DNA from: Bos javanicus
Taxonomy: Eukaryota; Chordata; Mammalia; Artiodactyla; Bovidae
DNA: 64,000 nucleotides
Direction: 5' to 3'
NCBI RefSeq assembly: GCF_032452875.1
Contig: NC_083882.1
Span: forward strand, 34,030,001-34,094,000
Shown: positions 55,520 to 64,000 of the stretch, one piece after another
Position numbering within the stretch: the stretch's first letter is position 1
Layout of the letters: each line of letters opens with the position of its first letter
The notes under the pieces: generated by a model
The model's input: only the letters and a program-made list of their open reading frames with translations
Told to the model about the DNA's origin: nothing
Databases searched by the model: none
Made by a program: the position numbers and the translations under genes

Positions 55520-55677
55520 ACTCTTGTTGGTGGTGACCCCTTAAAAAGTGGAACCCCAAGAACTGAGCACCATATTCCTGGGAAACCAGCTGAAGAGTAG
55601 AGCAGGCATTCAGACATTTGAACATGGATGGAGCCCAAGGTCAACTTCATCTTTTTTGCAGCTGTTTTACTCTTTTG

Positions 55678-55888
55678 ACTCAGATAGTAAAGAATCTGCC
55701 CGCAATGCAGGAGATGTGAGAGATGCAGGTTTGATCCCTGGGGTTGGGATGATCCCCTGGAGGAGGAAATGGCAACCATTTCCAATATTCTTCCCTGGAG
55801 AATCCTATGGACAGAGGAATCTGGCGGGCTGCGGTCCATAGGGTCACAAAGAGTCGGATACGAACGAAGCAACCTAGTATGCACACAC
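55678..55888 (+). mobile_element. Bov-tA SINE
   Basis: Begins within the head ('actcagatagtaaagaatct') and ends 'aagcaacctagtatgcac'. Confidence 0.92.
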
Positions 55889-55920
55889 CAGCTTATTTAG
55901 AGTGAATTAAATTCACATAC

Positions 55921-56171
55921 CCACTCCAGTACTCTTGCTTGGAAAATCCCATGGATGGAGGAGCCTGGTAGGCTGCAGTCCATGGGGTCGCTAACAGTTG
56001 GACACCACTGGGCGACTTCACTTTCACTTTTCACTTTCATGCATTGGAGAAGGAAATGGCAACCCACTTCAGTGTTCTTGCCTGGAGCATCCCAGGGACG
56101 GGGGAGCCTGATGGGCTGCCGTCTATGGGGTCACACAGAGTCGGACACGACTGAAGTGACTTAGCATAGCA
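55921..56171 (+). mobile_element. BOV-A2 dimeric SINE, 5'-shortened
   Basis: The first monomer begins at 'ccactccagtactcttgctt', missing about 20 bases. The second is complete and ends 'gaagtgacttagcatagcac' without a CAG run. Confidence 0.94.
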
Positions 56172-57003
56172 CCATCAATCAAATAGCTACAACTCTTACG
56201 AATATGCAGTCATTTTGCCTATATTTCTTTATCCTGTTAGCAATGGTGTACAGATACTGCTGGATGCATTATTAAAGTCTAAATATTCACTGTGTTTTGC
56301 AAGTCCTTAAATCTATTATTGTAGTCTAGTAACTGTGTCAACAAAGGTAATCAAGTTCATTTGACATTCCTTGGCTTTAGCGAAACTTTGCTGGCTGCTA
56401 TTGGAAACAGCTTTGCTTTCTGAATGTTTATAAATTTGTGAAATAATCCAGTTTGGGAAATCTTCTAGAGATCAGTTCGTACTCACTGGTCTATATAGAA
56501 TCTGCTTTCTTCTCATCGTTTGGAAATTGGGGTAGTTGCCCACTTTCATTTTTGCAGAATCGTCTTTATTCTTCATAATCACACACACACATATACGTAT
56601 GCACACGTGAAGCCAGTGGGAGAAAGTGTGTATGAAGGAGCAGCAAACGAGCACCAGGAGAGTTAACGGTGCATGTATTTGACAACTCAGGTTGCGGGAG
56701 CGGAAGAAAACAGGAATGTGGGAGGGAGCCTCCAGCTGACACTCTGGGGATCAGGCAAGGCTCTTTAAAGGATTCTGTCTGTGCTACCACACCCAATTCA
56801 GGGCTTTGTAGGGTGATGCCAATGAAGCACTGGCCTTGGGCACAAAATCTAAGAAAGTAGCAAAAAACTCAGTAATCAAGATGAATAATATATTAGCATC
56901 AGTGCAGTGTATGTTTTGAAATAATAATCATGCAAAAAAAAAAATCCTGAATATCAAAACTCTAAAGGACAAGATCAGTATGTTACAGTTTCTCTTGGTC
57001 TGT
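56172..57003. other. apparently unique sequence
   Basis: 830 bases. A short CA tract lies at 56580-56592. Nothing else is recognised. Confidence 0.45.
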
Positions 57004-57527
57004 TTTTCTTAATAACAGCTCTATTGAGCTGTAACTCACATTCCATGCAATTAACCCATTTAAAGTGTAGACTCTAGTGGTTTTTAGTCTATTCACTGAG
57101 TTGTGCAACTGTCACCACAATCAATTTTAAAACATTTCATCACTCCTCAAAGAAGTCTTGAACCATTAACAGTCACTCCCCATTTCCCCCTCATCTCCCC
57201 AGTCCTAGACAACCATTAATTTACGTTCTGTCTCTATGGATTGAATTTGCTTATTCTGGGCATTTCTTATAAGTGGAATCATACAATCTGTAGTCATGGG
57301 TGACTAGCTTCTTTCACTTGACATAATGTTTTCAAGGTTTAGAAACGTTGTGGCATGTATCAGTACTTCATTCCTTTTTATGGCTGAATTCTATTCTGTT
57401 ATATGGTTATGCCACATTTTACTTATCTAATCAGTTGATAAACGTGGGTTGTTTGCAGTTTTTGGCTATTATGAAGTTTTTGTATAGGTATATGTTTTCA
57501 TTTCTCTTGGGTATGTATCTGGGTAAC
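57004..57527 (-). mobile_element. older L1 3' region
   Basis: 'acagctctattgagctgtaa', 'agttgtgcaactgtcaccac' and 'ggctattatgaagtttttgt' mark a minus-strand L1 of an older subfamily. It resumes at 57838. Confidence 0.82.
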
Positions 57528-57600
57528 TGAAGAGCCTGGCGGGCTATAGTCCGTGGGGTTGCAGAAGAATCAGATGTGACTTAATGACTAAACAACAACA
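57528..57600 (+). mobile_element. Bov-A tail fragment
   Basis: Only the last 70 bases of a Bov SINE ('gagcctggcgggctatagtc' to 'atgactaaacaacaaca'). Confidence 0.82.
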
Positions 57601-57616
57601 ATTGGCAGATCATGGA

Positions 57617-57830
57617 GAGCTTCCCAGGTGGTGCAGTGGTAAAGAATCTGCCTGCCAATGCAGGAGATGCAAGAAATGCAAGTTCGATCCCTGGGTGGGA
57701 AGATCTCCTGGCATAGGAAATAGCAACCTCTCCAGTATCCTTGCCTGGAAAATTTCATGGACAGAGGAGCCTGTTGGGCTACAGTCCATGGGGTCGCAAC
57801 GAGCTGGACACAAGTGAGCATGCACGCTCA
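57617..57830 (+). mobile_element. Bov-tA SINE inside L1
   Basis: Full copy from 'gagcttcccaggtggtgcag' to 'gagcatgcacgctcacgcac'. Confidence 0.94.
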
Positions 57831-57837
57831 CGCACAG

Positions 57838-58014
57838 TGGTGACTATGTAAAAGCTCTTGAGGACTGCTAGACTGTTTTCTAAAGTGGCTGCGTCATCTT
57901 ATACACACCAGGAATGTACGAGGATTCCAGTTTCTCCATATTTTTACCAATACTTGTTATCATCATTTTTATTATAACCATCCTAGTGGGTGTGAAGTTA
58001 CCTCATTGTGGGTT
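57838..58014 (-). mobile_element. older L1, continuation
   Basis: 'ctgttttctaaagtggctgc' and 'ccatcctagtgggtgtgaag' follow on from the piece ending at 57527. Confidence 0.8.
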
Positions 58015-58223
58015 TTTTTAAATTAGAGAATAATTGCTTTGCAGTGTTGCGTTCGCTTCTGCCATAGAACCACCTGAATCAGCCTTAAGTATACATATAT
58101 CCCCTCCCTCGTGAACCTCCCACCCCCTCACAGTCCCACCCCTCTAGGTTGTCGCAGAGCACTGGGTTGAGCTCCCTGTGTTACACGGCAGCTTCCCACT
58201 GGCTGTCTCTTTTACATATGGTA
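58015..58223 (-). mobile_element. younger L1 3' end
   Basis: 'aataattgctttgcagtgtt' and 'gttgagctccctgtgttaca' are the artiodactyl L1 3' end, in minus orientation. The T-run at 58013-58019 is its tail. It resumes at 58806. Confidence 0.85.
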
Positions 58224-58234
58224 GTGTGTATGTT

Positions 58235-58510
58235 GGAGAAGGCAATGGCACCCCACTCCAGTACTCTTGCCTGGAAAATACCATGGACGGAGGAGCCTGG
58301 TAGGCTGCAGTCCATGGGGTCACTAGGAGTCGGACACGACTGAGCGACTTCACTTTCACTTTTCACTTTCATGCATTGGAGAAGGAAATGGCAATCCACT
58401 CCAGTGTTCTTGCCTGGAGAATCCCAGGGACGGGGGAGACTGGTAGGCTACCGTCTATGGGGTCGCACAGAGTCGGACATGACTGAAGTGACTTAGCATA
58501 GCATAGCATA
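58235..58510 (+). mobile_element. BOV-A2 SINE, first of two at one site
   Basis: Complete dimer ending in (ATAGC)n rather than CAG. Left flank gtgtgtatgtt (58224-58234), right flank gtgtatatgttt (58511-58522). Confidence 0.96.
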
Positions 58511-58522
58511 GTGTATATGTTT

Positions 58523-58793
58523 GGAGAAGGCAATGGCACCCCACTCCAGTACTCTTGCCTGGAAAATCCCATGGATGGAGGAGCCTGGTAGGCTGCAGTC
58601 CATGGGGTCGATAAGAGTCGGACATGACAGCGACTTCACTTTCACTTCTCACTTTCATGCATTGGAGAAGGAAATGGCCACCCACTCCAGTGTTCTTGCC
58701 TGGAGAATCCCAGGGACAGGGGAGCCTGATGGGCTGCCGTCTATGGGGTCACATAGGGTTGGACACGACTGAAGTGACTTAGCAGCAGCAGCA
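58523..58793 (+). mobile_element. BOV-A2 SINE, second of two at one site
   Basis: Complete dimer with a CAG tail. Flanked by gtgtatatgttt at 58511-58522 and again at 58794-58805. Confidence 0.97.
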
Positions 58794-58805
58794 GTGTATA
58801 TGTTT

Positions 58806-59152
58806 CAATGCTGCTCTTTCAGTTCGTCCCACCTTCTCTTTCCCTGCTGGGTCTATAAGTCTGTTCTCTATCTGTATCTCCATTCCTGCCCCGAAAATAG
58901 GTCCATAAGTACCATTTTTCTAGATTCCATACATATGTGTTAATACATGATATTTGTTTTTCTCTTTCTGACTTACTTCACTTTGTACACCTCAGTTCAA
59001 CTGACTCAAATCCATTCCTTTTTGTGACTGAGTAATATTCCATTGTATATATGTACCACAACTTCTTTATCCATTCATCTGTTGATGGACATCTAGGTTG
59101 CTTCCATGTTCTGGCTATTGTCACTCGTGCTGCAGTGAACACTGGGGTGTAT
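58806..59152 (-). mobile_element. younger L1, continuation
   Basis: Takes up at 'caatgctgctctttcagttc', exactly where 58223 stops, and continues to 'cagtgaacactggggtgtat'. Confidence 0.88.
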
Positions 59153-59305
59153 GTGTGAGTGTTAGTCACTCAGTCATCCGACTCTTTGTGCCCCATGGAG
59201 TATAGCCCACCAGGCTTCTCCGGCCATGGGATTTTCCTGGCAAGAGTACTGAAGTGCTTTGCCATTTCCTTCTCCGGGGGATCTTCCTGACCCCGGGATT
59301 GATCC
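59153..59305 (-). mobile_element. Bov-tA SINE, incomplete
   Basis: From 'gttagtcactcagtcatcc' to 'gaccccgggattga'. The tRNA-derived end is lost. About 100 bases of expected L1 sequence are also missing at this junction, which suggests a deletion. Confidence 0.88.
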
Positions 59306-59885
59306 ATAGTGGCTGTATCAATTTACATTCTCACCAGCTGTGCAAGAGGGTTCCCTTTTCACCACATCCTCTCCAGCATTTACTGTTTGTAGATTTTTTT
59401 GATGATGGCCATTCTGAGCACCCTGAGGTGATATCTCCCTGTAGTTTTGATTTTCATTGTGATTTTGATTTTATTTCCCTGATGGCTTATGATGTTGAGT
59501 GCCTTTTAATATAGTTATTGGCTGTTTGTATGTCTTCTATGGAGATATGTCTATTCAGGATCCTTTGCTAATTTTAAAATTGTTTCTTTTTTATTATTGA
59601 ATTGCAGGAGCTCTTTATATATTCTATATACAAGTCCCTTATCAGACATATGAATTATGAAAAATGTCTCCAATTCTTTGGATTTTCTTTTTACTTTCTT
59701 TAGAGTGTCCTGTGAAGCACAAACAGTTTTCAGTTTTTATCATGTCCAATTTATTTGTCTCTTATTGCTTGTGCTTTTGGTGTCATATCTAAGAAACCGT
59801 TGCCTAATTCAAGGTCACAAAGATTTATGCCTTTGTTTTCTTCTGAGGTTTTTAAAAGTTTAGCTCTTACATTTATTTCTTTGCT
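59306..59885 (-). mobile_element. L1 ORF2 end, continuation
   Basis: Minus-strand L1: 'tagtggctgtatcaatttac', 'tttccctgatggcttatgat', 'gaattgcaggagctctttat', 'taagaaaccgttgcctaatt'. Frames are broken. Confidence 0.85.
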
Positions 59886-60960
59886 CCTCATGGTCTATTT
59901 TTGAAAAACCAAATTGTGTGACATTTAAGTCTCAGAGACTCTTCCTCCCTCAAACTTCATTTTAAAGTCGAGATTAGGAGAAAAAGAGTTTAACAGAGTT
60001 CTTCTTTACAAGTGCCTCAGGGTATTGGGATTTTATAAGACAAAGATGTACAAGACACCTCCAGACACTTTATTAGTATTTTAAGGTGTTACAACCTGGA
60101 AATTTTGAGTGCTAGACTGATGGGCTCTGCAGGTGATAAAGAGCGTAAGAGGCTGCTGTCTGTTGCCGTCTGAACTTCCCACCGGCTCTGTTCTCTGCCT
60201 TCTGTCCTCTCCCTCCTCTGGGAGGAACCTCTGGCCTGAGATCCCTTTCATGATCTTAGTCCTTCCTTTCCATGTAGTTGCTTTCGCACACTAGCCCTCC
60301 CCACTTAACTTCCTAGCCTTCATACCTGCTTGTCCACCCCACCTCCCTCCTGATTCTGTGACTGAAGGCAGCCTAGTTTTCACAGAGTCCCCGCCCCTTT
60401 TTTTACGGATCAGGATAATGATCAGCTCTTCGTGCTCCCATGCGAGCCCCCCACTCCCTCCTCCTCTGCCTGCCTTTCTTGGAGCTAATCCGTACATACC
60501 TCAGGTTGTGTCTTCTTTTTTCCTTTTTTTCTTTCCCTATAGATAGAACTTATGAGGTTTCCATGGAAACTCCTGGCCAGAGGTAGGGGACTTTTGGACA
60601 GGGGTGAGATGATGGAGCTTTGCTCACTTCTGTGGGGCTTCCTCACTTCCTCTCCTCTCCCTCCCCAATTCTTCTCGGGCAGCTCTTGGATCTGGTTTTG
60701 CATGACCCTCTAGGAGCCCGGAGCCTTGTGCCTTAGGACTGAACAGATGGTGGTAACAGTGGCCCTGAAATTTGCAGCTCCAGGAGGAAACTGTTTCTGG
60801 GTGATTGTCTGGCAGTTTCAGAAAAACCTGAATCTGGTGTGTTTCACAGGAAAAGGGTAGGTTCTTAGCGACAGTCCAAGTTCTCTCTATCATGTCATAA
60901 GGCAAGTCCCAGTTAGAAGAGTTAGGTCCCACATCACCACCATTCTGTTCATGTTTTTAA
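59886..60960. other. apparently unique sequence
   Basis: 1.07 kb with no supported feature. Confidence 0.45.
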
Positions 60961-61288
60961 AAATATTTAATTAATGTATTTATTATGGCTGCATTGGGTC
61001 TTTACTGCTGGGCACCGACTGTCTTAGTTGTGGCAAGTGGGCGCTACTAACTCTCTAGTTGCAGTGCTCAGGCTTCTTGCAGTGGCTTCCTCTTGTTTCA
61101 GGGCACAGACTCTAAGGCACTCGGGCTTCAGTAGTTACAGCTCATGGGCTCTAGAGCTTGGGCTCAGTAGTTGTGGCACACAAGCTTGGTTGCTCACGAC
61201 AAGTGGGATCTTCCCAAACCAGGAATCAAACCGGCGTCCCTTGTGTTTCGAGATGGATTCTTAACCACTGGACCACCAGGGAAGCCCC
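60961..61288 (-). mobile_element. CHR-1 type SINE, nearly full length
   Basis: A/T-rich tail at the left (aaaaatatttaattaatg), then the full body in reverse complement and head 'ccaccagggaagcccc' at the right. It is about 325 bases, so close to full length. Confidence 0.93.
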
Positions 61289-61941
61289 ATCGTGTTCACA
61301 TTATTGCACAGACCAGCAGACCTTCTGAAGGTTTACACAGTCATTCCTGTACCTTTTGATGGCTCTGCATGCAGTCTAACACTTAAGCTAATTTAAGTGG
61401 GTTCCTTTCTCTGTATAGGCTAAGGTCTTCTTGAAATCCTAAGGTGGGGTTGGAGTTTGGGTGATGATACCTGGCTTGATCAAACCTTGAACTATGATTA
61501 AGAGTCTAGTCCTCTGGGAGACTAGATTTTTTTTTTTTATGGGCTATTTTGAGTAGGATCCATATAGGTCAATCCTCGGTGTCCACTGTTCTCCCACAGA
61601 TATAGGGCAAATTCGGATGAATATGTGGCTTGGGATGGGATGGGGCCTTGTCCTTGGTATTGGATAGCCCTTGCCCAAAAGGTGTCTACAGTGCTTCTCT
61701 CTAAAATCTCTGCCTCAGAGATGCCAGTCTTTGCTTTGGTTAGATCTGAGGTCCAGAGTTGGGGGAAAACCTGACCCAATCCTTGAGTAGATTACCTCAG
61801 CCTTACACCCCAGAGATTTAGGGTCATTCTTTTAGTGCCCTGGGCCAAGCCTGGCACCCCAGGAAGACGTTGAGATTTTCGCGTGCTGGGCCTATAAATG
61901 AATGCCAGGTCTTAGGTATTCACGAAAAACCCAACATGCAA
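61289..61941. other. apparently unique sequence
   Basis: 650 bases. One T-run at about 61528-61538. No gene recognised. Confidence 0.45.
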
Positions 61942-61951
61942 GAGATTTTGG

Positions 61952-62211
61952 AGAAGGAAATGGCAACCCACTCCAGTATTCTTGCCTAGAGAATCCTGTG
62001 GCTGGAGGAGCCTGGTGGGCTGCTGTCCATAGGGTCGCACAGAGTCGGACACGACTAAAGTGACTTGGCATGCATGCATGCATTGGAGAAGGAAATGGCA
62101 AGCACTCCAGTATTTTTGCCTGGAGAATCCCAGGGACAGAGGAGCCTGGTGGGCTGCTGTCTATGGGGTCGCACAGAGTCAGACACGACTGCAACTTAGC
62201 AGCAGCAGCTG
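61952..62211 (+). mobile_element. BOV-A2 dimeric SINE, 10-bp target duplication
   Basis: Two monomers joined by an unusual linker (ggcatgcatgcatgcattgg in place of the cactttcac motif). Flanked by gagattttgg at 61942-61951 and 62212-62221. Confidence 0.95.
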
Positions 62212-62249
62212 GAGATTTTGGGGTACAGAGGTTCTAATGTGTAAATAGT

Positions 62250-62457
62250 GCTCGTGCTTAGTCACTCAGTCATGTCCAGCTCTTTGTGACCCGTGGACTG
62301 CAGCCTGCCAGGCTCCTCTGTCCATGATTCTCCAGGCAAGAATACTAGAGTGAGTAGCCATTCCCTTCTCCAAGGGATCTCCCTGACCCAGGGATCAAAC
62401 CCAGGTTTCCTGCATGGCAGGGGGATTCTTTACCATCTGAGCTACCAGGGAAGCCCA
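62250..62457 (-). mobile_element. Bov-tA SINE
   Basis: Full minus-strand copy from 'cgtgcttagtcactcagtca' to 'gctaccagggaagcccag'. Confidence 0.95.
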
Positions 62458-63232
62458 GCATGTGGCTAAGATGTATTAAACATGTATTAAAGGTTGCCAC
62501 AGGGTTGTGGAGTTACATATTCCCAAAAGCCAGACCTGCTTTGAACATGATCGTGGACCAGACACACAAACATAACCACCACCTCTCAGGACTACGATAC
62601 TTTTTAAATGATTAAAAAAAACAAAAACAAAAAACCCACTCCATTCTTGAAAAAGAACTGCTGATTTAATGTGACCTGTTAGTTTACAGAGGAAGTAAAG
62701 AGGGGCTCAGAGAGAAAGAAAGAGTGTGATGGTGACTGGCCTGAAGTCACAGACTAGACCTGGAGGCTTGGGGCAGAGTCAGTGCTGGTGTCAGAACCCA
62801 ATGCTCTGCTTGGGGTGGGGGGCCAGGCATTCCTGGTGCAAAGGGAGCTTCCTCTGACCAACACCTGGCAGTGCTCACTCAGGGCCTGAGAAAGAAACTA
62901 CACGTGAAAAGTAAAACTTGAGTGGTTCCACCTTCCCCAAATAAGTGAATGACATCAGTAAGAAAAACTCAGGGGCCAGGGCAAGAGAGGGGTGGGCAAA
63001 GAAGAAGCTGTCCTGTGTGTCATTACCCTTTTGAAAGGCAAATTAATATTTTAAATTAAGTCTCTATCACAGAGTATGAATCATAAGAGAAAGATTGGCT
63101 AGCCTCCCTTTCAAGACCAGAAGCAGGAAGAGCTTTGAACTTGAATCTAATTGTAGCTTCAGATCTGGTATATTTCTCCATTTCTGAACCTGGGTCAGTC
63201 ACATCCAGGATTCGTTTCTTTAGGGGAGGTTT
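62458..63232. other. mostly unassigned, MIR inside
   Basis: A minus-strand MIR-like piece is present at about 62680-62810 ('gaggggctcagagagaaag'). An A-rich patch lies at 62612-62636. Confidence 0.48.
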
Positions 63233-63243
63233 AGAGGACTTGA

Positions 63244-63372
63244 GATTGTAGAAGTAAATGGCAACCCACTCCAGTGTTCTTGCCTGGAGAATCCCAGGGA
63301 CGGCAAGCCTGGTTGGCTGCCATCTATGGGGTCGCACAGAGTCGGACACGACTAAAGCGACGCAGCAGCAGC
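63244..63372 (+). mobile_element. single Bov-A monomer with its own 11-bp target duplication
   Basis: About 129 bases corresponding to the second monomer of BOV-A2 ('aatggcaacccactccagtg' to 'gcgacgcagcagcagc'). The perfect flank agaggacttga at 63233-63243 and 63373-63383 shows that this short unit was inserted as such. Confidence 0.93.
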
Positions 63373-63383
63373 AGAGGACTTGA

Positions 63384-63918
63384 AAATGCTGAGATCTGTG
63401 ATTAAATGTCATCTGTTCTTATTTGGGGTGTGAGGTTTCAACTGATACTCAACTCCAAGGTTCAGCTTATATTATGAAAAATGTTTCCGTTTTTCCATTC
63501 TGAAGACCTTGCAGTTGGCTGATGTACATATAGAAGTGTGATGTACATATCAAAGTGTGTGGAAAGTGGATGCTTGTTGGGGTGACCATGTTATCGTATG
63601 TGAGGAAGCATCCAGGAGCATATGTGTGGTCAGGTGGCTTGTTGGGGCTTGGCAGGACATGGATGGTGCCCTCAGACAAAGTAATGTGGAAGAATTTAAT
63701 AGAGATTCTTTGCAAAGACGTGGGAGAGATAAGAGAAATCAGTACGGGACAATGAAGCACCCTGAAGGGTGGCAACTGCTAGAAGAGGGCTTCCTGACCG
63801 GAGCTGTGGGCTTGTTACAAGGATCCGATTGATCTGTGGTGATGTGGCAGGAGATAGCTGTGGTCCAAGCCGTGTCCCCATTCCCTGTTCTCCTGTCTCC
63901 AGCCATCACCTCCCCTTG
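63384..63918. other. no feature recognised
   Basis: 535 bases. Frames up to 102 codons exist on both strands but show no domain. Confidence 0.45.
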
Positions 63919-64000
63919 CTGTTCAGTCCCCAAGTCGTGTCGACTCTTTGTGACCCCATGAATGGCAGCACACCAGGCTTCCCTGTCGCTCACCATCTTC
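63919..64000 (-). mobile_element. BovB 3' end, running off the window
   Basis: 'gttcagtccccaagtcgtgt' then 'gaccccatgaatggcagcac' is the reverse complement of the BovB 3' end. The rest lies beyond 64000. Confidence 0.88.

Noticed and set aside
58235..58793. Regularly repeated near-identical blocks that could suggest a CRISPR-like or satellite array
   Set aside because: The repeats are dispersed BOV-A2 SINEs with individual target duplications. Spacing is irregular across the window and both orientations occur.
1..64000. Operons, prophage, plasmid, CRISPR or toxin systems
   Set aside because: The whole window is composed of bovid nuclear repeats and intron-like DNA. No prokaryotic or viral gene cluster is present.

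Overview
This is vertebrate nuclear DNA from a bovid ruminant (cattle, sheep or goat type; the species cannot be fixed from the sequence alone). The evidence is the repeat set. There are about 39 Bov-tA/BOV-A2/Bov-A SINEs, about 20 older CHR-type cetartiodactyl SINEs and 5 BovB (RTE) LINE 3' ends. They sit among L1, L2, MIR and hAT relics shared by placental mammals. Nothing prokaryotic, no operon and no long protein-coding ORF is present. The longest ORFs are either BovB reverse-transcriptase remnants or look like chance.

The one convincing genic signal is near the middle. A CpG island (about 31985-32750) carries GC boxes, a TATA-like element (32259-32270) and a consensus splice donor (intron starts 32609). 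I read this as the promoter and first exon of a plus-strand gene that I do not recognise. If so, 32609-64000 is largely or wholly its first intron. A 6.6-kb stretch around it (30721-37330) has no Bov, CHR, L1 or BovB insertion that I can see, unlike the rest of the window.

Layout. 1-9.7 kb: BovB 3' ends, a minus-strand retroviral LTR, CHR/L1/MIR relics and stretches of apparently unique DNA. 9.75-10.19 kb: an unassigned element with 36-bp inverted ends. 10.2-13.6 kb: one old plus-strand L1 cut up by six later insertions. 13.8-31.7 kb: mixed unique sequence, L2/MIR/L1 relics and many Bov-tA copies, some in inverted pairs or nested stacks. 31.8-37.3 kb: promoter, exon 1 and insertion-poor proximal intron. 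37.3-64 kb: intron-like DNA with L2, MIR, CHR and Bov SINEs, ending in a stack of minus-strand L1 pieces that took two BOV-A2 insertions at one site (58.2-58.8 kb) and a BovB end running off the window.

No dedicated new biological system is visible. The most useful observations are insertion-order puzzles read from target-site duplications, the unassigned inverted-repeat element, and the unidentified promoter. Family names were assigned by eye without a repeat library: Bov, CHR and BovB calls are firm, while MIR, L2, hAT and LTR boundaries are approximate.
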